NCBI GenBank assembly: GCA_024707145.1
Contig: JANQAI010000008.1
Location: 660,137-724,136 of the forward strand
Direction of reading: 5' to 3'
DNA: 64,000 nucleotides
Source: Magnetospirillum sp.
GTDB lineage: Bacteria > Pseudomonadota > Alphaproteobacteria > Rhodospirillales > Magnetospirillaceae
This document shows, piece after piece, positions 1 to 10,542 of this stretch. The position numbers were made by a program, and so were the translations under genes. The notes below the pieces were generated by a model. It was not told the origin of the DNA and searched no databases. It saw only the letters and a list, made by a program, of their open reading frames with translations. Every line of letters begins with the position of its first letter. Positions within the stretch are counted from its first letter, which is position 1.

Positions 1-124
1 CCCCCACCGTGGCGAAACCGTTGACGATGTCGACGATGACCAGCCCGGTGGGGCGGGCGGCGGGGTCTATGGTGTCGAAACGCAGCGGCAGCTGGCTGCG
101 GAACAAGGCGATGGCGTCGGTCAT
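1..124 (-). CDS. Isochorismatase/nicotinamidase-like cysteine hydrolase, N-terminal fragment
   Basis: Only the first 41 codons lie in the window; the gene continues past base 1. The reverse strand reads MTDAIALFRSQLPLRF, then a hydrophobic beta strand LVIVDIVNGFATVG. An Asp followed by an Asn or Gln, Gly and Phe in this place is the usual start of isochorismatase-family hydrolases, where that Asp belongs to the catalytic triad. The start ATG (122-124) follows a strong GAGAGGAGG ribosome site. Catalytic Lys and Cys are outside the window, so the substrate (nicotinamide, isochorismate or other) cannot be assigned. Confidence 0.6.
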   Translation of the reverse strand, partial: MTDAIALFRSQLPLRFDTIDPAARPTGLVIVDIVNGFATVG

Positions 125-198
125 GGGCCTCCTCTCGGGCCGAGAGAACGGCGGAAGCGACGCCAGTCTAGCCTATGGGACCGCTGTGGGGGAGAGGC

Positions 199-432
199 TT
201 ACGACCGTCGCTCGCCTACCAGCCCCTGGCCGGGCAACAACGCCTCCTCCACGTGCAGCGGCGGGTTCAGCCGATGTTCGGTGTCGCCGATATGTTCGAC
301 GGCCCGGCGGAACTCCGCTTCGATCTCGCGCCGGGCCCGCTCCATGTGCTCATCGAAACGGTCGGCGGGCCGGCCGGCGGCCTCCCAAGTGCGGTAGGCG
401 CGGCGGCGGACGGTGTTCTCGTCTATATTCAT
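199..432 (-). CDS. DUF2934 family protein
   Basis: A 77-residue soluble protein. The N-terminal half has the DUF2934 pattern: an Arg-rich helix (VRRRAYRTWEAAGRP) followed by a charged amphipathic helix (ERARREIEAEFRRA). DUF2934 proteins are short, common in alphaproteobacteria and of unknown function. The start is supported by AGGAGG eight bases upstream. It stands between the cysteine hydrolase and the mutase pair, all on the minus strand; the gap to the mutase is about 50 bases, so co-transcription with it is possible. Confidence 0.6.
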   Translation of the reverse strand: MNIDENTVRRRAYRTWEAAGRPADRFDEHMERARREIEAEFRRAVEHIGDTEHRLNPPLHVEEALLPGQGLVGERRS

Positions 433-483
433 GGTGGTTCCTCCTGATGGGGAGGAAACACCGACCGCTGAAAGCGGGTTCCG

Positions 484-1884
484 TCAATGCGGCAGGGCGA
501 CGCCGCTGGCGGTCAACTGCGCCTCCAGCGCCTGGCGCAGCCGCTTCAGTCCTTCCGAGCTGGCCGCCTCGCAACGGGCCACCAGCACCGCCTGGGTATT
601 GGAGGCGCGCAGCAGCCACCAGCCGTCCTGGGTATCCACCCGCACGCCGTCGATGGCGTTCACCTTGGCGCCGGCAGCGGCCAGGCGCTCGCGCACCTCG
701 GCCACCACCTTGAACTTGCGCTCCTCGGGGCAGTCGAAGCGCATTTCCGGGGTGTTGACCATGTGCGGCAGGCTGTCCCTGCGGCTCGCCAGGGTCTGCC
801 CCTCCCAGCGGGCGACGATGCCCAGCAGGCGGATGGCGGCGTAGAGCGCGTCGTCATAACCGTAATAGCGGTCGGCGAAGAAGATGTGGCCGCTCATCTC
901 GCCGGCCAGGGGCGCGCCGGTTTCGGCCATCTGGGTCTTGATCAGCGAATGACCGGTCCGGCCCATGATCGGATGGCCGCCCATGCGCGCCACCTCGTCG
1001 AAGAACACCTTGGACGCCTTGACGTCGGCGATGATCGAGGCGCCGGGGCGGGCTTTCAGCAGGTCCTCCGCCAGGATCACCAGGATCTGGTCGCCCCACA
1101 GGATGCGGCCTTCCGCGTCCACCACGCCGATACGGTCGCCGTCGCCGTCGAAGGCCAGGCCCAGATGATTGTGGCCGATCAGCACCTCGTCGATCAGCGG
1201 CTCCAGATTGTGGGGCTCGGTGGGATCGGGGTGATGGTTGGGGAAATGGCCGTCGATGTCGCCGAACAACACCGTGTGGCTGCCGGGCAGGCGCCTGGCC
1301 AGTTCCTGCACCACCTCGCCGGCGGCACCGTTGCCGCAATCCCACACCACCTTCAGCGGCTGCCGGCCGTCGTAATCGGCGAGCAGGCGATCCACGTACT
1401 CGCCGAACACCGGATCGTCGACGGCCCCGCCCTCGCCCGCCAGCCAGTCGCCCTCGGCGGCGATGCGGCCCAGGTCCCTGATGTCGGGGCCGAAGAACGG
1501 CTTGCCCTGGAACACCATCTTGAAGCCGTTATGGGTGGGCGGATTGTGGCTGCCGGTCACCATGATGCCGCCATCCGCGCCGCGCACCTTGGTGGCGAAG
1601 TACAGCATGGGGGTCGGCCCCCGCCCCACCCTGCGCACGGTGCAGCCGGCCGACACCAGCCCATCCACCAGCGCGGCGGCCAGATCAGGGCTGGACAGCC
1701 GCCCGTCCCAGCCCACGCAGACCACCGGGGCGGACCCCCGCTTTTCCATTCCTTGGCCGCCGGCCCGGCGCACCCGGGTGCCGAAGGCCTTGCCGATGGC
1801 GAAGGCGTCCTGGGCGAACAGGGTCTCGCCGACGATGCCCCGGATGTCGTATTCGCGCAGGATGGTGGGGTGGAAGGTATGCAT
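484..1884 (-). CDS. Phosphomannomutase/phosphoglucomutase (ManB/AlgC type)
   Basis: A 466-residue alpha-D-phosphohexomutase that interconverts hexose 6-phosphate and 1-phosphate, supplying GDP-mannose and UDP-glucose pathways. The four-domain layout is visible: N-terminal REYDIRG, the catalytic phosphoserine loop TGSHNPP with Ser112, the metal loop DGDGDR at 246-251, the sugar-binding loop GEMSGH, and a C-terminal phosphate-binding RASNTQ segment. A start at 1941 is possible, but the ATG at 1884 has a TGGAG site and begins with the family's normal N-terminus (MHTFHPTILREYDIRG). It lies 53 bases downstream of pgm on the same strand, so the two are probably one operon. Substrate preference cannot be read from sequence. 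Confidence 0.9.
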   Translation of the reverse strand: MHTFHPTILREYDIRGIVGETLFAQDAFAIGKAFGTRVRRAGGQGMEKRGSAPVVCVGWDGRLSSPDLAAALVDGLVSAGCTVRRVGRGPTPMLYFATKVRGADGGIMVTGSHNPPTHNGFKMVFQGKPFFGPDIRDLGRIAAEGDWLAGEGGAVDDPVFGEYVDRLLADYDGRQPLKVVWDCGNGAAGEVVQELARRLPGSHTVLFGDIDGHFPNHHPDPTEPHNLEPLIDEVLIGHNHLGLAFDGDGDRIGVVDAEGRILWGDQILVILAEDLLKARPGASIIADVKASKVFFDEVARMGGHPIMGRTGHSLIKTQMAETGAPLAGEMSGHIFFADRYYGYDDALYAAIRLLGIVARWEGQTLASRRDSLPHMVNTPEMRFDCPEERKFKVVAEVRERLAAAGAKVNAIDGVRVDTQDGWWLLRASNTQAVLVARCEAASSEGLKRLRQALEAQLTASGVALPH

Positions 1885-1937
1885 GTGCTTCTCCAGGGAA
1901 TGCCCTCTCCCACCACGCAGGAGAGGGAAATCTCGTC

Positions 1938-3740
<1,803 letters not shown>

Positions 3741-3757
3741 TCACGCGAAGAAAAACG

Positions 3758-3786
3758 GAACATATGCGAACATTCCCGTTGCGTTC
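3758..3786 (+). promoter_or_regulatory. Candidate LexA (SOS) site upstream of recA
   Basis: The region contains ATTC-N7-GTTC (3772-3786), one base off the alphaproteobacterial LexA consensus GTTC-N7-GTTC. Just upstream are two GAAC half-sites (3758-3761 and 3768-3771) spaced by six bases instead of seven. It lies about 80 bases before the recA start, a normal place for an SOS operator. The match is imperfect, so this is tentative. Confidence 0.35.
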
Positions 3787-3863
3787 CGGAACGGAATATG
3801 TACTCTTCCCTCAGAACCGCATTGCATCGGCCCATCGGATCGGGATAGATGAGGGGGACTGCC

Positions 3864-4940
3864 ATGTCGCAGGCTGTTTTGCGTCTCGTGGACAAGGACA
3901 CCATGGATAGACAGAAGGCATTGGAAGCCGCCGTCAGCCAGATCGAGCGGGCGTTCGGCAAGGGCTCGATCATGAAGATGGGCCAGAAGGAGACCGTGGA
4001 GACCGAGGTGGTCTCCACCGGTTCGCTGGGCCTGGACATCGCGCTGGGCATCGGCGGCCTGCCGCGCGGACGCATCATCGAGGTGTACGGCCCGGAAAGC
4101 TCGGGCAAGACCACGCTGGCGCTGCACGTCATCGCCGAAGCCCAGAAGAAGGGCGGCACCTGCGCCTTCGTGGACGCCGAACACGCGCTCGACCCGGTCT
4201 ACGCCAAGAAGCTGGGCGTCAACCTGGACGAACTGCTGATCAGCCAGCCCGATGCCGGCGAGCAGGCGCTGGAAATCGCCGACACCCTGGTGCGCTCGGG
4301 CGCCATCGACGTGCTGGTGGTGGACTCGGTGGCCGCCCTGGTGCCACGCGCCGAACTGGAAGGCGAGATGGGCGACAGCCATGTCGGTCTGCATGCCCGC
4401 CTGATGAGCCAGGCGCTGCGCAAGCTGACCGGCTCGGTGTCCAAGTCCAAGACCATCGTCATCTTCATCAACCAGATCCGCATGAAGATCGGCGTCATGT
4501 TCGGCAACCCGGAAACCACCACCGGCGGCAACGCGCTGAAGTTCTATGCCTCGGTGCGCATGGAAATCCGCCGCGTCGGCGCCATCAAGGACCGCGACGA
4601 GGTGGTGGGCAACCAGACCCGCGTCAAGGTGGTCAAGAACAAGCTGGCGCCGCCGTTCAAGGTAGTGGATTTCGACATCATGTACGGCGAGGGCGTGTCC
4701 AAGCTGGGCGAACTGATCGACCTGGGCACCAAGGCCGGCGTGGTGGAGAAGTCGGGCGCCTGGTTCTCGTACAATTCCACCCGCATCGGCCAGGGTCGCG
4801 AGAACGCCAAGCAGTTCCTGCGTGACAATCCCACCATGGCGGCCGAGATCGAGAACGCCGTACGCACCAATTCCGGTCTGGTGGCCGAAGCGCTGGCCGC
4901 CGGCCCCGGCGACATGGACGGCAACGCGGTCGAGGAATAG
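3864..4940 (+). CDS. recA: Recombinase A
   Basis: Forms ATP-dependent filaments on single-stranded DNA, carries out strand exchange and triggers LexA self-cleavage. The 358-residue protein has the Walker A loop GPESSGKT at 76-83, the L1/L2 DNA-binding region including the [16 protein letters not shown] segment, and a short acidic C-terminal tail. The start at 3864 is preferred over the in-frame ATG at 3849 because GAGGGGG stands just upstream and the protein then begins [20 protein letters not shown], the usual form. The gene is monocistronic: a strong hairpin terminator follows at once and the neighbours on both sides are on the other strand. Confidence 0.98.
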   Translation: MSQAVLRLVDKDTMDRQKALEAAVSQIERAFGKGSIMKMGQKETVETEVVSTGSLGLDIALGIGGLPRGRIIEVYGPESSGKTTLALHVIAEAQKKGGTCAFVDAEHALDPVYAKKLGVNLDELLISQPDAGEQALEIADTLVRSGAIDVLVVDSVAALVPRAELEGEMGDSHVGLHARLMSQALRKLTGSVSKSKTIVIFINQIRMKIGVMFGNPETTTGGNALKFYASVRMEIRRVGAIKDRDEVVGNQTRVKVVKNKLAPPFKVVDFDIMYGEGVSKLGELIDLGTKAGVVEKSGAWFSYNSTRIGQGRENAKQFLRDNPTMAAEIENAVRTNSGLVAEALAAGPGDMDGNAVEE

Positions 4941-4962
4941 GCCGCCCGTTTCCCCCAACATC

Positions 4963-4993
4963 AAGGGCCGCCCCGTCGCCGGGGCGGCCCTTT
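4963..4993 (+). terminator. Rho-independent terminator of recA
   Basis: Perfect 12-bp stem (AAGGGCCGCCCC paired with GGGGCGGCCCTT) around a six-base loop, then a pyrimidine-rich tail TTCCTC. It sits 23 bases after the recA stop codon. Confidence 0.85.
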
Positions 4994-5015
4994 CCTCATG
5001 GACGCTTCCCAAACC

Positions 5016-5957
5016 CTAGTGACGCACCGCCGCCCGGCTGGCCCGCAACTCGGACGCCACCAGCCCCGCCGGGGCCAAGCCGGCGGGAGGCGGCGCCAGT
5101 TCCACCCGGTCGCGGCCACGATCCTTGGCCCCATACAGGGCACGGTCGGCCGCCGCCACCGCTTCCTGCACCGAACCGCTGGGCACCATGGGAGCCACGC
5201 CGATGGAGCAGGTCACCGCCACCTGCTGGCCGCCTTCCAGCAGCACCGGCTGCCGCGCCAGCGCGCGGCGCAGGCGGTCGAGCACGTGGGCGGCGGTCTC
5301 CACGTCGGTATTGGGCAGGCAGAACAGGAACTCCTCGCCGCCATAGCGATAGACCGAATCGTAGGGTCGCAGGCTGCGCTGGAAGAAGCGCGCGGTGGCG
5401 CACAGTACCCGGTCGCCCGCCTGGTGGCCCCAGGTGTCGTTGATGCGCTTGAAGAAGTCGAGGTCGGCCAGGGCGACGCAGACCGGATCGCCGGTGCGCA
5501 GAGAGCGGGTCCATTCCCGCCGCAGGCTGCGCATCATGCCCTGCCGGTTGTGCACGCCGGTGAGCGGGTCGGTTTCCACCAGGACGCGGCGGAACTGCCC
5601 CTCCACCCGCCGGGCTTCGCGCACATAGGCTTCGACCGCCGCCATGAACTCCTGATAATCGTCGGGTGCGATGGGGTAGCCGCGCCGCCGCCGCTCCAGC
5701 AGGACCGCCGCCCGCCCGTGCATGAAGGCGCGCAGGCGCAGAAGCGGCGCCAGTTCTTCCGCGTCGCCGCAGGCATAGGCCGCCAGCAGGGGCACCGGGG
5801 CGTCGGGCCCGCAGGGCGGAATGTCGGATTGGCCGGGAAACATCAGGGCGGCATGAACGCGCATGAGCCAGGAGCTGTGCTCGCCGGCCGCCCGTTCGAA
5901 CAGCCGCAACACCTCCCGCGTCCTGTCAACCACGTCCCGAGTTTTGTCCACCAGCAC
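5016..5957 (-). CDS. Diguanylate cyclase, DgcZ-like with degenerate CZB domain
   Basis: Makes cyclic di-GMP from two GTP. The C-terminal GGDEF domain is intact: DLDFFKRINDTWGH for metal and substrate, GGEEF at 206-210, and a product-inhibition site RPYD at 197-200, exactly five residues before GGEEF. The N-terminal 125 residues resemble the zinc-binding CZB domain of E. coli DgcZ (EHSSWLMRVH near residue 27, FMHGRA near 80), and YRYGGEEF is also DgcZ-like. However, the CxLGxW cysteine and one histidine of HxxxH are missing, so zinc binding is doubtful. The start is GTG with GGAGGA upstream. No signal peptide or membrane segment. Convergent with recA. Confidence 0.87.
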   Translation of the reverse strand: MLVDKTRDVVDRTREVLRLFERAAGEHSSWLMRVHAALMFPGQSDIPPCGPDAPVPLLAAYACGDAEELAPLLRLRAFMHGRAAVLLERRRRGYPIAPDDYQEFMAAVEAYVREARRVEGQFRRVLVETDPLTGVHNRQGMMRSLRREWTRSLRTGDPVCVALADLDFFKRINDTWGHQAGDRVLCATARFFQRSLRPYDSVYRYGGEEFLFCLPNTDVETAAHVLDRLRRALARQPVLLEGGQQVAVTCSIGVAPMVPSGSVQEAVAAADRALYGAKDRGRDRVELAPPPAGLAPAGLVASELRASRAAVRH

Positions 5958-6064
5958 GAACGCGTCCTCCGCAGCCCTGATTTCTAAGGATTATCCCACG
6001 CTCCCGGTCGGAGCGAGTGGGCGCGGAGGGTGATGCCACCAAAGGAGGAGAAACGCCGGAAGGG

Positions 6065-6694
6065 CTAGAATACGTCCTTCCAAGCCGCCATCAGGGCGCA
6101 ATCCACGTCGTCCATGGACGGCGTGTTGCCCAGGTCCCACAGCGAGGTGACGCCGTACTGGCTGATGCCGCAAGGGACGATGCCCTGGAAATGGCCGAGG
6201 TCAGGATCGACGTTGAGCGCGACGCCATGGAAGGTGACCCAATGGCGCACCCGCACGCCGATGGCCGCCACCTTGTCCTCCCGTCCCATTCCGCGCTCGA
6301 CCCAGATGCCGACGCGGCCGTCGCGGCGTTCGCCCTTGACGGTGAAGCGCGCCAGCGTGCGGATCAGCCATTCCTCCAGGTCGTGCACATAGGCGCGCAC
6401 GTCGGCGCCGCGCCGCTTCAAGTCCAGCATGACATAGGCGACCCGCTGGCCCGGCCCGTGATAGGTGAACTGGCCGCCGCGCCCGGTCTGGTAGACGGGG
6501 AAGCGGTCGTGCCACAGCAGGTCCTCGGGCTTGGCGCTGGTGCCGGCGGTGTAAAGCGGCGGATGTTCCAGCAGCCACACGCATTCGGGCGCGGTGCCGG
6601 CACGGATGGCGGCCACCCGTTCCTCCATGAAGGCCAGCGCCTCCTCGTAGGGCACCAATTGGTCGCTGATTCGCCATTCGATGGGCAGGCTCAT
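6065..6694 (-). CDS. lipB: Lipoyl(octanoyl) transferase
   Basis: Transfers octanoate from acyl carrier protein to lipoyl domains of 2-oxoacid dehydrogenases and the glycine cleavage H protein, in the cytoplasm. The 209-residue protein shows the family signature: [16 protein letters not shown] (substrate tunnel), the catalytic Lys141 in [14 protein letters not shown], and the catalytic Cys175 in GIVPCGI. Length and domain match LipB. The lipoyl synthase gene lipA is not in the window. It stands about 100 bases upstream of the diguanylate cyclase on the same strand; no functional link is evident. Confidence 0.95.
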   Translation of the reverse strand: MSLPIEWRISDQLVPYEEALAFMEERVAAIRAGTAPECVWLLEHPPLYTAGTSAKPEDLLWHDRFPVYQTGRGGQFTYHGPGQRVAYVMLDLKRRGADVRAYVHDLEEWLIRTLARFTVKGERRDGRVGIWVERGMGREDKVAAIGVRVRHWVTFHGVALNVDPDLGHFQGIVPCGISQYGVTSLWDLGNTPSMDDVDCALMAAWKDVF

Positions 6695-6800
6695 GGCACT
6701 CCTGGAAAGTCCGCTTGATTCGCCGGGGGGAGTTTGGTATTCCCCTCTCTCCTTGTTGGCAAGCCTCTGTTTAAGTCTTGCCTAAGGTTCTACCGGCTAT

Positions 6801-6885
6801 GCGACCGTGGCGGAACTGGTAGACGCGCACGCTTGAGGTGCGTGTGACGCAAGTCGTGGGAGTTCGAGTCTCCCCGGTCGCACCA
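6801..6885 (+). tRNA. tRNA-Leu (anticodon GAG)
   Basis: The acceptor stem GCGACCG (6801-6807) pairs perfectly with CGGTCGC (6875-6881), followed by discriminator A and an encoded CCA. The anticodon stem CACGC/GCGTG encloses loop TTGAGGT, giving anticodon GAG, which reads CTC and CTT. The T arm GGGAGTTCGAGTCTCCC is canonical, and the long variable arm marks a class II leucine tRNA. Confidence 0.96.
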
Positions 6886-6891
6886 AATTTC

Positions 6892-6930
6892 GAACCCCCC
6901 GCAGGCCCCGGCCGGCGGGGGTTTCGCTTT
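6892..6930 (+). terminator. Terminator after tRNA-Leu
   Basis: GC-rich hairpin: AACCCCCCGC (6893-6902) pairs with GCGGGGGTT with one bulged C, then TTTCGCTTTT. It immediately follows the tRNA. The rest of the gap up to base 7109 holds an AT-rich stretch just before maeB, probably its promoter, but I could not place -35/-10 boxes. Confidence 0.7.
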
Positions 6931-7109
6931 TCCAATGGTCCCGCCACCCCGCCCCGCCGCTAAAGTGGTGCTACCATTATCGGTTTTCCGCAACGGCGCG
7001 CGAATTGGGGGCGTTCCACCCTTGTCGTTTTTCACGGAGTGGCGTATGCCGGGACGGTCACCGCGCGGGCGGACGTTCAAGATAATAAAATTACCCGAGG
7101 TTTTTCTTC

Positions 7110-9398
7110 ATGAGCATGTCGGACGAGCTGCGCGACGCAGCGCTGGAATATCATCGGCTGCCGGTCCCCGGTAAGATTTCCGTCAATCCTACCAAGCCCT
7201 TAGCCAACCAGCGCGACCTTGCCCTGGCCTATTCCCCGGGCGTCGCCGCCGCCTGCGAAGCCATCGTCGCCGACGCCAACGCCGCCGTGGAAGTGACCGC
7301 GCGGGGTAATCTTGTTGCCGTGGTCACCAACGGTACCGCCGTCCTCGGCCTCGGCCCCATTGGCCCGCTGGCCGCCAAGCCGGTGATGGAAGGCAAGGGC
7401 GTGCTGTTCAAGAAGTTCGCCGGCATCGACGTCTTCGACATGGAGATCAACGAGCTGGATCCCGACCGGCTGGTCAACGTGATCGCCGCGATGGAGCCCA
7501 CCTTCGGCGCCATCAATCTGGAAGACATCAAGGCCCCCGAATGCTTCGAGGTGGAGCGCCAGCTGAAGGAGCGGCTGTCCATCCCGGTCATGCACGACGA
7601 CCAGCACGGCACCGCCATCGTCGTCGCCGCCGCCATGATCAATGCGCTGCGCATCGTCGGCAAGGACATCGGCAAGGTGAAGCTGGTGGCCTCGGGCGCC
7701 GGCGCCGCCGCCCTGGCCTGCCTCAACCTGCTGGTGGCGGTGGGCATCAAGCGCGAGAACATCTGGGTCACCGACATCAAGGGCGTGGTCTACAAGGGCC
7801 GCAACGAGCTGATGGACCCCTACAAGGAGGTGTTCGCCCAGGAGACCGACAAGCGCACCCTGGCCGAGGTCATCCCGGACGCCGACATCTTCATGGGCCT
7901 GTCCGCGCCGCGGGTGCTGACCGCCGAGATGGTGGCGACCATGGCCGACAAGCCCATCGTCTTCGCCCTGGCCAATCCGACCCCGGAAATCCTGCCCGAC
8001 GAGGTCAAGTCGGTGCGCCCCGACGCCATCATCGCCACCGGCCGCTCGGACTATCCCAACCAGGTCAACAACGTCCTGGTGTTCCCCTACATCTTCCGCG
8101 GCGCGCTGGACGTGGGCGCCACCCAGATCAACGAAGAGATGAAGCTGGCCGCCACCTACGCCCTGGCCGAGCTGGCCATGGCGGAATCGGACGAGCGGGT
8201 GCGCGCCGCCTATGGCGAGCAGCCGCTGTCCTTCGGCCCGGAATACCTGATCCCCAAGCCGTTCGATTCGCGCCTGATCCTCAAGATCGCGCCGGCGGTG
8301 GCGCGGGCGGCCATGGAGTCCGGCGTGGCGCGCCGCCCGATCATCGATTTCGAGGCCTATCACGAAACCCTGGCCCAGTTCGTCTTCCGCTCGGGCCTGG
8401 TGATGAAGCCGGTGTTCGACCGCGCCAAGCAGGACCTGCGCCGCATCGTCTACACCGAGGGCGAGGGCCGGCGCGTGCTGATGGCGGTGCAGGCGGTGGT
8501 GGACGAAGGCGTCGCCTTCCCCATCCTCATCGGCCGGCGCGACGTGGTGCTGAAGCGCATCTGCGAACTGGACCTGCGCCTGCAGCTCGGCACTGATTTC
8601 GAGCTGTGCGACCCCGAGAACGATACCCGCTACAACGACTACTGGCGCCGCTACCACGACCTGATGGGGCGCAAGGGCGTGTCGCCGGAATACGCCCGCA
8701 CGGTGGTGCGCACCCGCACCACCGTGATCGGCGCCCTGATGGTGCAGCGCGGCGAGGCCGACGCCATGATCTGCGGCACCATCGGCCGCTACGAGAAGCA
8801 CCTGAACCACATCACCGACGTCATCGGCCTGCGCGACGGCGTCAAGGTGCCGGCGGCCATGAACCTGCTGATCATGCCGCAGGGCACCTATTTCATCTGC
8901 GACACCTACGTCACCCCCGAGCCGACGCCCGAGCAGATCGTCGAGAACACCCTGCTGGCGGCGGAAGAGGTGCGGCGCTTTGGCATCGAGCCCAAGGTGG
9001 CGCTGCTGTCGCATTCCAATTTCGGCTCGCACCGCTCGCCCTCGGCGGCCAAGATGCGCGAGGCCCTGGCCATCCTGCACGAGCGCGCGCCCTATTTGGA
9101 GGTGGAAGGCGAGATGCACGGCGACGCCGCCCTGTCCGAGGACATCCGCGAGCGCATCTATCCCGCCTCGCGCCTGAAGGGCCAGGCCAACCTGCTGGTC
9201 ATGCCCAACCTAGACGCCGCCAACATCTCGTTCAACCTGATCAAGGCGCTGGGCGAAGGCCTGTCGGTGGGCCCGATCCTCATGGGTGCCCGCCTGCCGG
9301 CCCACGTGCTGACGCCCTCGGCCACCGTGCGCAACATCGTCAACGTCACCGCCCTGGCCGCGGTGGACGCCCAGATGGTGGCGCACCAGCGGCGATAG
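7110..9398 (+). CDS. maeB: NADP-dependent malic enzyme with phosphotransacetylase-like domain
   Basis: Oxidatively decarboxylates malate to pyruvate, giving NADPH and linking the TCA cycle to acetyl-CoA and gluconeogenesis. At 762 residues it is the long MaeB form: residues 1 to about 430 are the malic enzyme ([25 protein letters not shown] with catalytic Lys, EDIKAPECF metal site, [11 protein letters not shown] for NADP) and about 435 to 760 are a phosphate acetyltransferase-like domain, which in known MaeB proteins senses acetyl-CoA rather than catalysing. GAGG lies nine bases before the ATG; the Met two codons later is an alternative. Transcribed alone as far as can be seen. Confidence 0.95.
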   Translation: MSMSDELRDAALEYHRLPVPGKISVNPTKPLANQRDLALAYSPGVAAACEAIVADANAAVEVTARGNLVAVVTNGTAVLGLGPIGPLAAKPVMEGKGVLFKKFAGIDVFDMEINELDPDRLVNVIAAMEPTFGAINLEDIKAPECFEVERQLKERLSIPVMHDDQHGTAIVVAAAMINALRIVGKDIGKVKLVASGAGAAALACLNLLVAVGIKRENIWVTDIKGVVYKGRNELMDPYKEVFAQETDKRTLAEVIPDADIFMGLSAPRVLTAEMVATMADKPIVFALANPTPEILPDEVKSVRPDAIIATGRSDYPNQVNNVLVFPYIFRGALDVGATQINEEMKLAATYALAELAMAESDERVRAAYGEQPLSFGPEYLIPKPFDSRLILKIAPAVARAAMESGVARRPIIDFEAYHETLAQFVFRSGLVMKPVFDRAKQDLRRIVYTEGEGRRVLMAVQAVVDEGVAFPILIGRRDVVLKRICELDLRLQLGTDFELCDPENDTRYNDYWRRYHDLMGRKGVSPEYARTVVRTRTTVIGALMVQRGEADAMICGTIGRYEKHLNHITDVIGLRDGVKVPAAMNLLIMPQGTYFICDTYVTPEPTPEQIVENTLLAAEEVRRFGIEPKVALLSHSNFGSHRSPSAAKMREALAILHERAPYLEVEGEMHGDAALSEDIRERIYPASRLKGQANLLVMPNLDAANISFNLIKALGEGLSVGPILMGARLPAHVLTPSATVRNIVNVTALAAVDAQMVAHQRR

Positions 9399-9413
9399 GG
9401 CGGCAACTCCTTC

Positions 9414-9508
9414 GTCATGCGCAGGCTTGACCCGCGCATCCACGTGGTGTCGTCTGGCACCTCATCTGCGGACAGCCGTGGATGGCCGGGTCAAGCCCGG
9501 CCATGACG
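9414..9508. repeat. REP-like palindromic intergenic element
   Basis: Two inverted arms (9414-9444 and 9477-9508) related to CGTCATGGCCGGGCTTGAC and its complement, separated by 32 bases. The right arm shares 29 identical bases with the element at 48748-48809. The element fills the gap between maeB and the pseudouridine synthase and overlaps the upstream end of the latter's longest reading frame. Confidence 0.75.
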
Positions 9509-9529
9509 CTTTTCGGGCGAGAGCGCGCC

Positions 9530-10213
9530 ATGTCTCCTGAGGAAATTCAGTCCCGCGTCCTCCATCAGGACCAGGACGTCATCGTCCTCAACAAGCCGGC
9601 TGGCCTGCCCGTCCATGCCGGGCCCAATTCGCCCGACCATCTGGAACTGTACCTGGACGCCCTGAAGTTCGGCTGGAGCCAGCCGCCGCGCCTGGCCCAC
9701 CGGCTGGACCGCGACACCTCGGGCTGCCTGGTGCTGGGACGCCACGACAAGGCCATCCGCCGGCTGGGCAAGATGTTCATGGCCAGCAGCGTGGACAAGG
9801 CCTACTGGACCATGGTGCTGGGCCGCCCGCCCGAGGAATCGGGGCGGATCGAACTACCCATCCTGAAGCTGACGGGAAAAGGCGGCTGGCGCATCGTCTG
9901 CGACCCCGCCGGCCAGCCGGCCATCACCGACTGGCAGGTGCTGGGCAGCTCCGGCGAACTCACCTGGATCGAATGCGTGCCGCGCACCGGGCGGACCCAT
10001 CAGATCCGCGTACATATGAAGGCGCTGGGCTGCCCGGTGCGGGGCGACGCCTATTACGGCCCCGATCCCCATCCCGACGCGCCGCTGCACCTGCATTCCC
10101 GCCGCATCGGTCTGAAGCCCATGGCGCCGTCCAAGCCGGCCATCCGCGTGGAGGCGCCACCGCCGCCCCACATGGAGGCGGCGCTACGGGCCTGCGGCTG
10201 GAGCGGTGGTTAG
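9530..10213 (+). CDS. RluA-family pseudouridine synthase
   Basis: Isomerises specific uridines to pseudouridine in rRNA or tRNA. The 227-residue catalytic domain has the motif HRLDRDTSG with catalytic Asp60, the NKPAGLPVH loop, and RTGRTHQIRVHMKALGCPVRGD. There is no N-terminal S4 domain, so it resembles the short RluA/TruC-like members, and the target base cannot be predicted. The frame opens at 9482, but its first 16 codons (MAGSSPAMTLF...) are encoded by the palindromic repeat, so I place the start at 9530 (MSPEEIQSRV). The ribosome site there is weak. Confidence 0.88.
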   Translation: MSPEEIQSRVLHQDQDVIVLNKPAGLPVHAGPNSPDHLELYLDALKFGWSQPPRLAHRLDRDTSGCLVLGRHDKAIRRLGKMFMASSVDKAYWTMVLGRPPEESGRIELPILKLTGKGGWRIVCDPAGQPAITDWQVLGSSGELTWIECVPRTGRTHQIRVHMKALGCPVRGDAYYGPDPHPDAPLHLHSRRIGLKPMAPSKPAIRVEAPPPPHMEAALRACGWSGG

Positions 10214-10222
10214 GGAAACGCC

Positions 10223-10372
10223 CTAGCTCTTGGCCGGCGGCGCCGGCTCTTCGGGCTGGGAAGAGGAGGCCGACTGGCCGCAGCCGCACTTGCCCACCTG
10301 CGGCTTCGGCCGGGTCAGGGCGGCGGCGGCGGCGGCAATGGCGGCGGGAGTCAGGCTGCGCCACAGGAACAT
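10223..10372 (-). CDS. Small membrane-anchored protein of unknown function (49 residues)
   Basis: Not recognised. The ATG at 10372 follows a near-perfect site AAGGAGG at seven bases, which is the main support. The protein has a short N-terminal hydrophobic helix (FLWRSLTPAAIAAAAAAL), then a cysteine pair GKCGCGQSA, then a Ser/Pro/Glu-rich tail. The alanine run comes from a GCC/GCG trinucleotide stretch, so a chance frame cannot be excluded. It is convergent with the pseudouridine synthase, ten bases away, and shares the 170-base upstream region with marR, which is transcribed in the other direction. Confidence 0.5.
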   Translation of the reverse strand: MFLWRSLTPAAIAAAAAALTRPKPQVGKCGCGQSASSSQPEEPAPPAKS

Positions 10373-10443
10373 GAACGGGCCTCCTTGGTTGCCGACCAGA
10401 GTGGCATGGCGGAAGCCCACGGCGCAAGGGCAAATGCGAATGA

Positions 10444-10524
10444 CTTGCATTGACTCGCAAGCGAATGCCCTCAGCCAAAATGCAAGTTGACTAGGAAACC
10501 AATATAGTCTAGATTCCTAATCAA
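10444..10524 (+). promoter_or_regulatory. marR promoter with overlapping operator
   Basis: The -35 box TTGACT (10487-10492), 17-base spacer and -10 box TAGATT (10510-10515) precede marR. An inverted repeat TTGACTAGGAA (10487-10497) / TTCCTAATCAA (10514-10524), one mismatch in 11, covers both boxes, as expected for an autorepressed MarR gene. Upstream, CTTGCATT (10444-10451) and AATGCAAG (10479-10486) form a second perfect inverted repeat, and TTGACT occurs again at 10450-10455. Confidence 0.65.
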
Positions 10525-10542
10525 CCTTTTGCAAGGATGGCG

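Noticed and set aside
7200..9119. A 639-residue minus-strand frame opposite maeB
   Set aside because: Compositional shadow of the GC-rich malic enzyme gene, with no family features.
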